Shown: piece by piece, positions 25,839 through 35,689 of the stretch
How the letters are laid out: the number at the start of each line of letters is the position of its first letter
How positions within the stretch are numbered: position 1 is the first letter of the stretch
Assembly (NCBI GenBank): GCA_903858115.1
Contig: CAIOHR010000028.1
Coordinates: 34,051-98,050 of the forward strand
Origin: an uncultured Pirellula sp.
GTDB taxonomy: Bacteria; Planctomycetota; Planctomycetia; Pirellulales; Pirellulaceae
Reading direction: 5' to 3'
DNA length: 64,000 bases
Notes under the pieces: generated by a model
Databases searched by the model: none
What the model was told of the DNA's origin: nothing
Seen by the model: the letters and a program-made list of their open reading frames with translations, nothing else
Made by a program: the position numbers and the translations under genes

Positions 25839-26954
25839 TCAATGACTAATTGCAGGCGCATAAAAATTGGTTGCCCAGTGTTTGACCGAAGCTGCTGTAT
25901 TGTACACACGACCGCGAAGCTGTGATGACCATCGTGGCGCTGTTATAATCCATCTCTCTTGTGGGTATGGAATACCTCCCAACCAGGCTTTGTATTCTTC
26001 ATCGCCTCGCATCATATCTAAATGTCGATAGCCCCTATCAATAGCCAATTGAATTATCGAGAAATTCATTTGCCAACCCGGTCGAATGGAACTGAATTCC
26101 GGATTCATTCCTGATAGATACACAGACAACGTTTCTCCGAGACCAAAAGTCACTGCTCCTGCAATCGGAATGTCGCCAGAGCTTAACCGACAAATGTAGG
26201 GCCGGTTGATTTCGTCGATCCACATAGCCTGAATCGCATGAATCGTAAATTCCATAAAATTAGTGGAAGAGAAACAGCCAGAAATGCCTCTTTCTCCCCA
26301 GCGAGATTGATGGATGGACTCAATATCTTTCAGGAACTCCATAGCTTGTTCGGGTGTCTGGGCGATCTCAAAGATACTCTTTCCCTCATGAAATCCGGAG
26401 CACTGCCGATACGATTTTCGCACCCGTTTTTCAAAGCCGTCGTATTGCGATGACCAATCTTCTTTCAACTCGACAACCCAACAGCTCAGGCTAGCACGTC
26501 GCTCGGTTTGGGTAGTCGAATCGGTGGCATGGAGCTGGTCCAGTAGCCGATTCATGCCTACGTCATCAGCCCTAACACCGTCAAGATCGAGCCGATCCCA
26601 AGTCGATCCGCGAGATTGGTTGCTTAGAAACTTGGCAAACCCCTCCGCTGCCTCTTCGGTGTCATGTATTCCGCACAAGATCCCCATATCATCCGAGCAA
26701 GCCTTGCCGCTTCCGAGCCAAACAAAACAGTCGCCAGCGATCCATGCCCGATGCTTGGCCAAGGGCAGGAATGCGATTCTCCCTTTCGCTGTCGTCAACT
26801 TGATAATCGATAGATCATAGTCATTTTGATTGGCTTCCCACCAAGCGTGTAACCAATCGAACCGTCGACATAGTCGATCGCCAGCGAGTCGATTCCACTC
26901 CGTACGATAGTTTTGCCACTCAACAGAGTTCGTAATGATTTCGACTTGGAGCAT
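25839..26954 (-). CDS. FemAB/BioF2-like GNAT-fold acyltransferase
   Basis: 371 residues with two GNAT-like halves. The N-terminal half has RFDWLHAWWEAN, typical for BioF2-type proteins that follow cellulose or capsule genes. The C-terminal half has PIAGAVTFGLGETLSVYLSG and YRHLDMMRGDEEYKAWLG, the block that aligns with FemX/BioF2 (D-x-x-R-G-x-E-x-Y-K). Known relatives transfer amino acids or acyl groups in peptidoglycan or exopolysaccharide assembly. It lies 6 bases downstream of the MBOAT gene and 33 bases upstream of the SGNH gene, all on the minus strand. The exact reaction is unknown. Confidence 0.85.
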   Translation of the reverse strand: MLQVEIITNSVEWQNYRTEWNRLAGDRLCRRFDWLHAWWEANQNDYDLSIIKLTTAKGRIAFLPLAKHRAWIAGDCFVWLGSGKACSDDMGILCGIHDTEEAAEGFAKFLSNQSRGSTWDRLDLDGVRADDVGMNRLLDQLHATDSTTQTERRASLSCWVVELKEDWSSQYDGFEKRVRKSYRQCSGFHEGKSIFEIAQTPEQAMEFLKDIESIHQSRWGERGISGCFSSTNFMEFTIHAIQAMWIDEINRPYICRLSSGDIPIAGAVTFGLGETLSVYLSGMNPEFSSIRPGWQMNFSIIQLAIDRGYRHLDMMRGDEEYKAWLGGIPYPQERWIITAPRWSSQLRGRVYNTAASVKHWATNFYAPAISH

Positions 26955-26960
26955 GATTGA

Positions 26961-28358
26961 TTAAAACTGAAAATAGAGAAAAGGGCTTTCGGCATCGAAT
27001 CGCAGGATGCAGAACGCCAGAACCGCTGCTAGGAATATAGCGACGGCGGGGGTAAATTGCGGTGCGGCACTCTCTGCGTTCGGTGCCAACCAACAAAATA
27101 GAATTCCGGCAAGCGGAAAAAGGAATATCTGCGAAGTCAAGATGGCCAAGGCATTCGATTCGAATCCATGCCCACCAAAGAGAGCCATGTTCCAATCGTA
27201 TGCCATTGCAATATTGGTAGACCGAAAGAGCAGCCAACCGAACATAACGCAAAAAAGTGTCAGGCAAACACCGATACTACGTGGGATTCGATCTTTGATG
27301 GACAGGGGAATCATCGCGTACCCAACAAGGAGACATCCGTGCAATAAGCCCCAGAGGACGAACGTCCAGCCAGCACCATGCCAAATCCCTCCGAGCAGCA
27401 TCACCACGATCAGATTCCGCCAAGCCAGTATCTTGCCATACCGATTCCCGCCAAGCGGAATATAAAGATAATCCCTGAGGAACGTCGAAAGCGTCATATG
27501 CCAACGACGCCAAAACATTTGTATGTTGGACGATTGATAGGGAGAATCAAAGTTCGTCGGAAACTGAAATCCGAAAAACAACCCCAGACCAATGGCCATA
27601 TTGCTATAGCCGGCGAAATCAAAGTAGAGCTGAATGGTATAGCCAAGCAATGCGCACCAACCACCGAAGAACCTCAATGACTCCATATCGGACAGCAATG
27701 GGTTTGTGGCATGGGAGACCGTATCCGCAATCAAGATTTTTTGGCTCATTCCGATGACGAAGAGCCAAATTCCCTTGGTTATGTCGGACCAATCAGGCGT
27801 GGAGGGTAGATTGCGCATTTGCAACTCCACATCGCTGTAGCGCACGATGGGACCTGCAATAAGCTGGGGAAACATCGAGACATAAGCAGCAAACGCCATC
27901 AAGTTGCGGGCCGGCTTGATATCGCCACGGTAAATATCGACCGAGTAACTTAGCGTTTGAAAGGTATAAAAGCTGATTCCTGCCGGTAGCAAGATGTCCG
28001 GAACATAAAGAGGAGTTCCTAAGCGGAACGTTTCCAAAAGGCCATTGATGGACTCAGAAAGAAAGCCGCAATACTTGAAGTACCCTAGCATCCCAAGATT
28101 GCAAACAATGGAGAGTGCAAGGAAGATGCGTCGATCGCTTGGAAGCTCTCGCTTGGCCATCTGATTCCCGAGCCAATAATCAACAACGGTGGACGCTAGC
28201 AACAACAGGGTGTATTCCCAGTGCCACCAACCATAAAACAGATAGCTTCCCACAACCAACGATGCGAGTCTCAGATTTGGCCAACGTGCCAATCCCCACC
28301 ATAACGCGAGAACCGCTGGTAAAAAGACTAGCAAGAAGATATAGCTATTGAAGAGCAT
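26961..28358 (-). CDS. MBOAT-family O-acyltransferase (AlgI/DltB-like)
   Basis: 465 residues, about eleven membrane helices. It shows the AlgI-type start LFNSYIFLLVFLPAVL, then DFAGYSNMAIGLGLFFGFQF, FWRRWHMTLSTFLRDYLYIP and LLGGIWHGAGWTFVLWGLLHG. The His in GGIWHGA is the catalytic residue of MBOAT enzymes. Such proteins pass an acyl group, usually acetyl, across the membrane to a partner SGNH-type protein that puts it on a polysaccharide. Both SGNH genes flanking this locus are candidates. Its start overlaps the end of the upstream SGNH gene by 14 bases, so the two are likely coupled. Confidence 0.95.
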   Translation of the reverse strand: MLFNSYIFLLVFLPAVLALWWGLARWPNLRLASLVVGSYLFYGWWHWEYTLLLLASTVVDYWLGNQMAKRELPSDRRIFLALSIVCNLGMLGYFKYCGFLSESINGLLETFRLGTPLYVPDILLPAGISFYTFQTLSYSVDIYRGDIKPARNLMAFAAYVSMFPQLIAGPIVRYSDVELQMRNLPSTPDWSDITKGIWLFVIGMSQKILIADTVSHATNPLLSDMESLRFFGGWCALLGYTIQLYFDFAGYSNMAIGLGLFFGFQFPTNFDSPYQSSNIQMFWRRWHMTLSTFLRDYLYIPLGGNRYGKILAWRNLIVVMLLGGIWHGAGWTFVLWGLLHGCLLVGYAMIPLSIKDRIPRSIGVCLTLFCVMFGWLLFRSTNIAMAYDWNMALFGGHGFESNALAILTSQIFLFPLAGILFCWLAPNAESAAPQFTPAVAIFLAAVLAFCILRFDAESPFLYFQF

Positions 28359-29439
28359 AAACAGGCTCTTTCGTGAATCTGAAAAGACAGTCCGCCATTT
28401 TGCGAGTGTTCGGTTCTAGCGGATGGATGCCGTCGACGAACGAAGCTGGATCTCCATCGAAGGACTCGATCATTCCAAGATCGACAAACCTGGCGCCTGT
28501 CTCTTGCGATAAGCTTTGCAACCATGCGATAGCCTCCGCCTCTCGCATTGCGAACTTGGTTTTGGCGATCAATGGTTCGCGAAGCCTCGGATGATGAACC
28601 GTCGTAAAGAGGTATACGCGACAGTTATTGGTTGTGCATAAATGGACAGCTTCTCGAAGGAATCGGAGCCTGGTGGGGGATAAGTTGCGAAAGTTGCTAA
28701 ACAAAGCCTGAAACTCGCGCTGATTGAATTCGAGAGCAGCTTCGAAATTGTATTCCCCTCGCTCCATCTCTCGGCTGCGCCTGGCGTAGTGGATGACTCC
28801 GTCCGAGCCGAAGTACTCTTCTTTGGCCGAAAGATCGCAGTCTCCTGAAGTTCGCTTCAGCAGACGAGCGAGGGATCGGAAGCTGGCTTTGGTTTGGTGA
28901 AGGCTCAAGAGTTGCGAGTATCGGTCAAACTCTTCATGCCACGGAATTTCGCTTTGGATGTGACGAAACAATCGCGGTTCACTACTGATGCGAGCATCCG
29001 CAGGGATCATATCGTTGAGAGACGCAATATCGACCCCAAGGACGACCGCATGGGGCAACCGACCTGTTTGCGACTGGTACATCCTCAGAATCGCGAGATA
29101 GTCTTCAGGTCTGCCGTGATTCACACCGTAATTGAAGAATCTTAGAGATGTTCGTTCGTTTAGGTAGGAGGTCTCGATCTTCATTGCTCGCGAAGAACCG
29201 AGTATCAATCCCTCAGCAGGGGCGGGTAAACAGTTGAAGAGATCTGTTTTTTGCGAACGAGTATCCTGAACAATAGGCGTTAGACCTCGCCGGCCGTATT
29301 GGCCATAAGGATTGACCGACAAGTTGAATACACCAGCGACCAGCAACAATGTGCATAGTGTCGCGATGAAAATGCAACTGCAGATGCGAGGAGCCACGGG
29401 TTTGGCCACGGACATCAAAAAAAACTGAATGAACCGCAT
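28345..29439 (-). CDS. AlgJ/DltD-like SGNH protein of O-acylation locus
   Basis: 364 residues. An N-terminal membrane helix (CIFIATLCTLLLVAGVFNLS) is followed by an SGNH-like domain outside the cell: GLILGSSRAMKIET with the presumed nucleophile Ser, FFNYGVNHGRPEDYLAIL as block II, and FVDGIHPLEPNTRK, where Asp-x-x-His completes the triad. This arrangement is that of AlgJ/AlgX/DltD partners of MBOAT proteins rather than of free esterases. It is the first gene of the locus, and the divergent gap to the next gene (29440-29612) should hold its promoter. Confidence 0.83.
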   Translation of the reverse strand: MRFIQFFLMSVAKPVAPRICSCIFIATLCTLLLVAGVFNLSVNPYGQYGRRGLTPIVQDTRSQKTDLFNCLPAPAEGLILGSSRAMKIETSYLNERTSLRFFNYGVNHGRPEDYLAILRMYQSQTGRLPHAVVLGVDIASLNDMIPADARISSEPRLFRHIQSEIPWHEEFDRYSQLLSLHQTKASFRSLARLLKRTSGDCDLSAKEEYFGSDGVIHYARRSREMERGEYNFEAALEFNQREFQALFSNFRNLSPTRLRFLREAVHLCTTNNCRVYLFTTVHHPRLREPLIAKTKFAMREAEAIAWLQSLSQETGARFVDLGMIESFDGDPASFVDGIHPLEPNTRKMADCLFRFTKEPVYALQ

Positions 29440-29612
29440 TGTAGGTAACGAAGCAATACGCGGATTACGGCAAGACTGCCGATAAAGTAGACTCGGATTG
29501 AGGCTCGGCGGAGAGATACTTAAATTTTTGTCTTAATCCAGATGGCTATTGCGCCAACATGTCGGAAAAGGTAGGATATCCGACATAATCAGCCAACCCA
29601 TTAGGAACGACT

Positions 29613-31628
29613 ATGAAACGTACCGACTCTGTATTTCCCACGTGCGCTGTGCTTCGCATCCTATTTTCGCTATGGATCACGTTGTCGATGCTTCCCAGGT
29701 CATCCTGTACAGTCTTCGGCCAAGCGATAGGCGCCGACTCCAGCATAGGGAACTGGGTGGGGTGGCTAGAATCGCCTCAAGAGCATCTTCGTTGGATTGT
29801 GCGACTTTCGAAGGATCCAAAATCTGAACGCGTTTTGGGGACCGTCATGACACCAGACCGTCCACAGGAATCCATCGCATTAAACAACATTCGCACGAAG
29901 TCCGAGGATTGGGGTTTTGAATGGGTGAATGCTTCGACGAACCAGCAATTGAAGTTTACTGGAAAGCTGGAGAACTCAGATCAAGTGACGGGACTCTTGA
30001 TCGCTGGATCGCAAACACTCGTGATCAAGCTTCGCAAAGTAGCGGAGATCCCCATCGAATCCTCTAGCACCCTCGGTGCGGATACCGTTTGGACCGACAA
30101 TCTGCCGTCCATCGCCGGAAAAGACAAATTTGATATGCGGTTTCGAATCTATACATCCCCTCCATATGCAGAAGAGAAAAAACCAAAGATCCTCTTCGAC
30201 TCGATTTCGACGGGACTCATTGGCAAACCGGTCGAGTTGGTTTCCGATCCAGACTCGTCTCTTGTCTTTAAGATTCCAGCCATTCAGTCCGAGTACAGAG
30301 CATCTTTCGATCCAAATAATGAGATCCTACTTGGAACCTTCAGTCGGAATGGAAGCGTTATCCCATTGAAGCTAACAAAAGTCGAGGCAATCAAGGAGAG
30401 CACGTCAACCCGACCCGACTCTCCAACGAATACCAAACAATCAACCGGGGAAACCTCAACAACAAAATCGGCTTCGATCCCACAAACGGAGAATGCCGAG
30501 GATGCATCTGTCAAAATCAAAATGGCAGAGCAACCTGCACGCATTTACGCTTCGAACGAGAAATCCATCACGATTCCGGTTGGTCAATCATCCAGTGCTT
30601 CGATGCGAGGAACGAATGATGCTGTGAGCCGGCTTGGAGGAACGTTGACGTTGCCATCGATCGAAGGAAATTCCTCGACGAATTCCACAAAAGTGCCAGT
30701 CATTATCTTTGTCTCGACTTATGGCCCACAAGACCGAGACGGGTTGATGGGAACAAACGCTCATTATCGCGATTTGGCACAGTCGCTTGCCAAAATGGGG
30801 TATGCGTCGATTCGAATGGATGATCGTGGAATGGGAAGTAGCGACGAGCCGGTTGGAGCATACACGCCTTTAGACGCGGACAAGGACCTGCGCGCAGTGC
30901 TTCAATTTGCTCTCTCGACGCCTGAACTGGATGCGAACCGAATCGGCATCCTCGGGCATGGTGAAGGGGCTAACTTCGCCACAGCCATCGCTGCGATCGA
31001 CACTAGAATCCGTTTCCTCATTCTGCTAGCTCCACCTGGATTGAATGGTAGCGAATTGCTACTTTCCCAAAGCGCTCGAATTGCCAATCTTCAACGGATT
31101 AGCGAACGTGACCAACTAACCATGCAAAAAGTGCAACGTGGTGTTCACAAAATCGCCATGGCAAATCTATCTGCTGATTCCCAATCGGACGAGGTCCGGA
31201 GACTGGTTACCAGCCTCTGGAATGATATCCAAAAGACATTACCGACGCCAAAATCCGAATCGGAGCTTCAGGGCACGAGAAGAGGTATTGAACAGCAGTT
31301 ACTCGCAGATGTTATGGAATTACAACAGCCGGTTAGCCAACAATTTCTGAAAACGGACCCAGCCAAGAACTGGATGCTACTACGATGCCCGACGTTGGCC
31401 GTCTGGGGGGCAAATGATCTAGAAGTAATACCTGATGACAACCGAAAAGCGCTTCAAGCGACAACCGCTAGAAATTCAAAATCCAGCATTCAATGGCTTG
31501 AACTGCCCGGTCTCAATCACTGGTTTCAAAAAGCAACCACAGGCTCCACGGAGGAGTACGAAACACTAGGAGGAATAGACCCATCATTAATCGAGCCGAT
31601 CAAAAACTGGCTCGAGGAACGTTTCTGA
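29613..31628 (+). CDS. Secreted alpha/beta-hydrolase-fold protein lacking the nucleophile serine
   Basis: 671 residues with an N-terminal signal-like segment (LRILFSLWITLSMLPRSSCT). The first ~240 residues are beta-rich, with two similar parts that each end in a 'xxLLxGxxxxxGxxxPLKLxKV'-like strand. A Ser/Thr-rich linker follows, then an alpha/beta hydrolase domain from about 340 on: YASIRMDDRGMGSSDEP, ILGHGEGANFATAIAA, VWGANDLEVIPDD and LPGLNHWF. Asp602 and His636 of the triad are present, but the nucleophile elbow G-x-S-x-G reads G-H-G-E-G, with Gly450 (codon GGT at 30960-30962) in place of Ser. It is therefore probably not an active esterase. Confidence 0.85.
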   Translation: MKRTDSVFPTCAVLRILFSLWITLSMLPRSSCTVFGQAIGADSSIGNWVGWLESPQEHLRWIVRLSKDPKSERVLGTVMTPDRPQESIALNNIRTKSEDWGFEWVNASTNQQLKFTGKLENSDQVTGLLIAGSQTLVIKLRKVAEIPIESSSTLGADTVWTDNLPSIAGKDKFDMRFRIYTSPPYAEEKKPKILFDSISTGLIGKPVELVSDPDSSLVFKIPAIQSEYRASFDPNNEILLGTFSRNGSVIPLKLTKVEAIKESTSTRPDSPTNTKQSTGETSTTKSASIPQTENAEDASVKIKMAEQPARIYASNEKSITIPVGQSSSASMRGTNDAVSRLGGTLTLPSIEGNSSTNSTKVPVIIFVSTYGPQDRDGLMGTNAHYRDLAQSLAKMGYASIRMDDRGMGSSDEPVGAYTPLDADKDLRAVLQFALSTPELDANRIGILGHGEGANFATAIAAIDTRIRFLILLAPPGLNGSELLLSQSARIANLQRISERDQLTMQKVQRGVHKIAMANLSADSQSDEVRRLVTSLWNDIQKTLPTPKSESELQGTRRGIEQQLLADVMELQQPVSQQFLKTDPAKNWMLLRCPTLAVWGANDLEVIPDDNRKALQATTARNSKSSIQWLELPGLNHWFQKATTGSTEEYETLGGIDPSLIEPIKNWLEERF

Positions 31629-31872
31629 TGGTTGCTTGCGAATCTATCCAAGAGAACCTTTAACGATTGTAGTGGTCGTTCGGATTCGATCTGTCAAAAC
31701 ATAGCGATTGTTGGGTTTCTGATCTACGACTTTTTGAAATCTCTTTGACAAGTAGCGATTTGTTGAAGTCGCTTCTTTAATCTCTGATCTGTCTTGGATA
31801 CATTGGATGGGGTAAGAGAGGCCTTTGGATGGCGAGCTCGCTGTGAAGATCTAGTCCCACGGACGTTTGGTG

Positions 31873-32448
31873 ATGTCGCAAGTACCTATACCGGCTGAAA
31901 GTGAAGTCGATTTGTTGCTCAAGAATGCTCAATTGCGCGATGAGCTCGAACCGTATTTGGATGAATCGGTCGATTTGGTAACGCTTCGACAAATGTCTTT
32001 GTTAGAAGAAAATGAGTTTCTTGCCTCCATTCTGGCTTGGGAACGTGCGCCAACACTACCGATCAGTCAGTGGTTCGAACCTGAACTGAGGTTACCGAAT
32101 CCAGAGTCGATGTCGGATGCCGAGGTAAAACAACTGCTTTGGCAAACGATCGGACAGCTCTACGATCAACGCGTTATCCTAGACCTGACTGACCATCTTA
32201 GTGACCGACAACTTTATTGTTTGATCGCAAGAGATATTCTACCCTCTTATGAAAAACGAATTGCGGATCATCGCAACTACCTTCACTGGCATTGCCTTCA
32301 AGAAAACGACATGGAATGTTGGTTAAAGTACTACGCAACCGATTGCGAGCGTGAACAATGGCAGGGAGAAAACGACGCCGAACTTCCGCCTCGCGAAGAT
32401 CTACCCTTCAGCCGCCAAATGCCTCGTCGCCCAAGCAACTTTGGTTGA
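31873..32448 (+). CDS. Conserved planctomycete protein of unknown function
   Basis: 191 residues from ATG 31873, which follows in-frame TTG and GTG codons. It is acidic and mostly helical. The central part has LTDHLSDRQLYCLIARDILP, then DHRNYLHWHCLQEN and WLKYYATDCEREQW, and the protein ends with PPREDLPFSRQMPRRPSN. The LSDRxLYxLIxRDILPxxEK and NYLHWxC pattern recurs in planctomycete proteins I recall as uncharacterised. There is no signal peptide, so it should be cytoplasmic. It ends 18 bases before the DUF1080 gene and is likely transcribed with it. Confidence 0.8.
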   Translation: MSQVPIPAESEVDLLLKNAQLRDELEPYLDESVDLVTLRQMSLLEENEFLASILAWERAPTLPISQWFEPELRLPNPESMSDAEVKQLLWQTIGQLYDQRVILDLTDHLSDRQLYCLIARDILPSYEKRIADHRNYLHWHCLQENDMECWLKYYATDCEREQWQGENDAELPPREDLPFSRQMPRRPSNFG

Positions 32449-32466
32449 ACGCTCCGAGGGGACTCC

Positions 32467-33495
32467 ATGGAAAGCAAACCGTTCGCTATGAACATGAATT
32501 GTCCCACTCTTGGATGCACTTTCACCATGGTATGCTTCCTTATGCTAGCCGGGATACATGCACGATCAGGAGCATCGCCCGAGACCTCCACGGAGGCTCG
32601 CCAAGCGGGCAACGTTTATCGTCTCCAAGGAGAATATCGCGGCGTGATTGATGAGTGGAGCGGAAACTGGGGAGCGCAGGTTATAGCCACCGGAAAACAG
32701 TCACTTCGCGTGCGACTTCTAAAAGGGGGACTACCCGGCGACGGGTTCCAAGGTAATGAGCCGGACAAAATAGTGGATTGTACTTTGAAAGAGGATGCAA
32801 CGGAGTGCACCGCTAGCGGCGATTCATTTGAGGTCATTCTGAAGCCCGGATCGTTGGAGCTGTTGGGCAAAGAAAAGAACGCTAGACTGGGAGTGCTCAC
32901 CAAGATTGTTCGCGAAAGTAACACACTTGGAAGAAAGCCACCCCCTCAAGCAGTCATTCTTTACGGTCCTCGCGACAACAACTTCGTGGGTGCAGCCGGC
33001 TCTGAGGCTGGACTGGGGGTAGGTGGCACTTCTAAAGCTCTAATGGAAGATCATCGACTGCACATCGAGTTTTGCATTCCATTCCAACCTTTGGAGGCTG
33101 GGCAAGCGCGCGGCAATAGCGGTGTCTATGTTCAAGGACGGTATGAGGTTCAAATCTTGGACTCCTTCGGTCTCAAAGGTGAAGACAATGAATGTGGTGG
33201 GATATATCAAATCGCCAAACCTCGCATCAACATGTGCTATCCACCTTTGACATGGCAAACGTATGATATCGACTTTGTGCAGGCAAAATACGACGCATCT
33301 GGCAACAAGACGAAGAACGCAAAGATACAAATCGAGCACAATGGTGTTCTGATTCATGATTGGCAGGAGCTGAAGAATCAAACTCCTGGCAATTTGAAAG
33401 AGTCCCCGAGCCCTGGTCCACTTTATCTTCAGGACCACGGCAATTCGGTCATTTTTCGAAATGTTTGGTTTGTCCCGACGACGCAATCTCCTTGA
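32467..33495 (+). CDS. Secreted DUF1080 (3-keto-disaccharide hydrolase) protein
   Basis: 342 residues. A signal sequence lies near the N-terminus (TFTMVCFLMLAGIHA). A beta-rich domain of about 130 residues precedes the DUF1080 domain, which is recognised by RGNSGVYVQGRYEVQILDSF, then GGIYQIAKPRINMCYPPLTW, YDIDFVQAKYD and the end block GPLYLQDHGNSVIFRNVW. This fold is concanavalin-like and some members hydrolyse 3-keto-glycosides. ATG 32491 is an alternative start inside the signal region. A second DUF1080 gene, without the extra domain, lies at 59930-60745. Confidence 0.9.
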   Translation: MESKPFAMNMNCPTLGCTFTMVCFLMLAGIHARSGASPETSTEARQAGNVYRLQGEYRGVIDEWSGNWGAQVIATGKQSLRVRLLKGGLPGDGFQGNEPDKIVDCTLKEDATECTASGDSFEVILKPGSLELLGKEKNARLGVLTKIVRESNTLGRKPPPQAVILYGPRDNNFVGAAGSEAGLGVGGTSKALMEDHRLHIEFCIPFQPLEAGQARGNSGVYVQGRYEVQILDSFGLKGEDNECGGIYQIAKPRINMCYPPLTWQTYDIDFVQAKYDASGNKTKNAKIQIEHNGVLIHDWQELKNQTPGNLKESPSPGPLYLQDHGNSVIFRNVWFVPTTQSP

Positions 33496-33617
33496 TATCG
33501 TCTGATTGGCTAGAAGCAAACGAACATTCTCCGAATCTCTCGAACTAGGGGACTGATTCCGGCCCGGCCCCAAGCCCCGAGAGGATGGAGCGCACGACTG
33601 AGTTTTAGGCATCATAC

Positions 33618-35546
33618 TCAATTGCGAATCGATTGCTTCAGCTTGTCTATGTCAACTTGGTGGCTTTCTTCCTTTGCGATCGCAGCTTGTCGGCGTGCCT
33701 CAATGCTCTTTCGCAAGCTTGGCAGTTTGGTGGCCACAAACATTGCATCACGGCTGAATTGGTGCTCGATCGTCACGCCGTTTGAGTCAGCAGTCCATTG
33801 TACTGTGTGAATACCATCCGCATCGACTCGAAAGACGTCCGTCGGCTCCCGAAGCCAATGGGGAAGGGGATAACGATGTGAGAAATCTCGGGGCTGGCCG
33901 AAGCGGAATGTATTGTCGCGAGGGTCCGGCGCATAAGCGAGGTCATTGGCAAACAGAATCGCACACTCTTCAGAAACAATAGAAGCACAGTCCCAATCTA
34001 GCTGACCGCTATCGCTTCTTGTCCTTTCAAAATGGAAGGCATCTCCCGAAAGATAGAATGGAGAGAGCATATGAACCTCTCGACCGATTCGCATGATCGG
34101 ATCCCATGTGTCGGGAAACTTCCGGAGCGATTTCAAGCTCAGGTTAAACCAATACAATGATGTGATGCGAGTCGATAACGCATGCATGGCTTGAGCACGC
34201 AATTCATCGGGGGTTGGCGATCGTCGTTGGCGAGCGTTCAGGCCAAAGCCACTCCCCCAACCGTCGTGCGGACCTTGTGACCAATAAGCTACTGGCATTG
34301 GGCGGCTGAGTTCCCTCAACGATCGACACATATCTCCAATCGTTTCTAGCGGCGCGCCCCAAGTGATTCGCTTGCCGCCCCATCGGTCGTAGGCACGCCA
34401 CGAGTCTGCGGCAGGAGCAACTACTCGATATGCATCGTAATGAGGGTAATCCGAAAGCCCGGCGTAGAATCGCCAGATACGTTCCTCGGAGTTGGTCACG
34501 CTCGTGGCAAGTCGACTCGTACGATATGGCAACAGCTTATCGAAGACTTCTTGTGGGGCAACAGGCCGACCACCTCCGTATTGTGGCTCCCCAAGGAACT
34601 CGACTGCATGTATCTTAGGCAACCATTCCTCTGTGTCCCACGTTTCAAGCGGCCACATTCGATTGAATAGTTTCATCGGATAACGTTGATACCATTCCGC
34701 GTTGTCTGTGTAACCAGCAACATTTTGAATTTGCCCACAGTTCACATGCAATCGTGAAAGCAGTTTCAAGTAAGATTCGTCCTTTAGATTCTCACCGATC
34801 CATCCTCCACTGATATCAAACTGTTCTGATTTGATTCGCAAATGCTCCCACAAAGATCCGGAATCGGTTGTCAGTTCTAAAGCAGCATAGGTCAAAGGTA
34901 ACGGTTCCTTGAACGACAACTTTACAATCCCTCGATCACCCGGAGGAATCTGCAAGTCCACAGCATGAGCCTCTTGAGAATAGAGCGTTTGCCATGTTGC
35001 ACCACTGCGAGGAAGCCAGAACCGTACCGATGTTATCCCTAGCGATTTTTCTGAGTTGTTAACAACGTGAGCGATCATTTGGCGAGGCTTGGACTCTGCT
35101 TCGTCAGCTAGAAATGTGATGGCGGAAACCCATTTCTGCGGCGAGTCGATTGAGATGCTGGTCTTCGGTAAACCAACCCCTTCCACTTCACAGGTGTTTC
35201 CGATTCCCCAACGCGATGTCTTTCCATTCCAAGTCCAGACACTCAGTGAGTCTTCCGTGCCCTGGATAGCGGTACCAAGATCATGCCACGCCCAATCGCC
35301 TGACTCGAGGTGGTCACTTGGCGACTTCCCGTCCCATAAACGAGGCAGTGCAGAGCCCTTCACGAACAATTGAACCTTGGCAGCCAGATCCGGGTCTCGT
35401 GGCTTTCGGTACATCATGGAATCGGCCACTACATGCGGAGTAACGGTCACGCCACAGATTTCAGCCGAGAGCAGATTGCAGGACATGCCCGAAACAAGCA
35501 GAGCGCCGAAGGCATATCGGGACAGAAATATTGCGAGATAATGCAT
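33618..35546 (-). CDS. Large secreted protein of unknown function, TIM-barrel-like core
   Basis: 642 residues with a signal peptide (FGALLVSGMSCNLLSAE, cleavage probable after residue 28). Residues about 30-240 are beta-rich, with TFLADEAESKPRQMIAHVVN, and probably form two sandwich domains. The part from about 250 to 520 looks like a TIM-barrel glycoside-hydrolase-like fold: ISGGWIGENLKDESYLKLLS, YAGLSDYPHYDAYRV, MPVAYWSQGPHDGWGSGFGL and SLYWFNLSLKSLRKF. A basic helix ends the protein. No known catalytic pair can be pinned down by eye. The setting next to DUF1080 and SMP-30 genes suggests carbohydrate use; this is inference. Confidence 0.7.
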   Translation of the reverse strand: MHYLAIFLSRYAFGALLVSGMSCNLLSAEICGVTVTPHVVADSMMYRKPRDPDLAAKVQLFVKGSALPRLWDGKSPSDHLESGDWAWHDLGTAIQGTEDSLSVWTWNGKTSRWGIGNTCEVEGVGLPKTSISIDSPQKWVSAITFLADEAESKPRQMIAHVVNNSEKSLGITSVRFWLPRSGATWQTLYSQEAHAVDLQIPPGDRGIVKLSFKEPLPLTYAALELTTDSGSLWEHLRIKSEQFDISGGWIGENLKDESYLKLLSRLHVNCGQIQNVAGYTDNAEWYQRYPMKLFNRMWPLETWDTEEWLPKIHAVEFLGEPQYGGGRPVAPQEVFDKLLPYRTSRLATSVTNSEERIWRFYAGLSDYPHYDAYRVVAPAADSWRAYDRWGGKRITWGAPLETIGDMCRSLRELSRPMPVAYWSQGPHDGWGSGFGLNARQRRSPTPDELRAQAMHALSTRITSLYWFNLSLKSLRKFPDTWDPIMRIGREVHMLSPFYLSGDAFHFERTRSDSGQLDWDCASIVSEECAILFANDLAYAPDPRDNTFRFGQPRDFSHRYPLPHWLREPTDVFRVDADGIHTVQWTADSNGVTIEHQFSRDAMFVATKLPSLRKSIEARRQAAIAKEESHQVDIDKLKQSIRN

Positions 35547-35689
35547 GAAGCTCTTTCCTTGCTAACTAGCAACATGGGATCGAAGTCGGGATCGGGCATC
35601 GTTATCGAAGTTCCAATATTGGTTCTCCATGCCTTCCCTTCGGACGAGATGCGGCCAGTTTGGCGGGTTCAGTCGTCGAAGCCACTATC

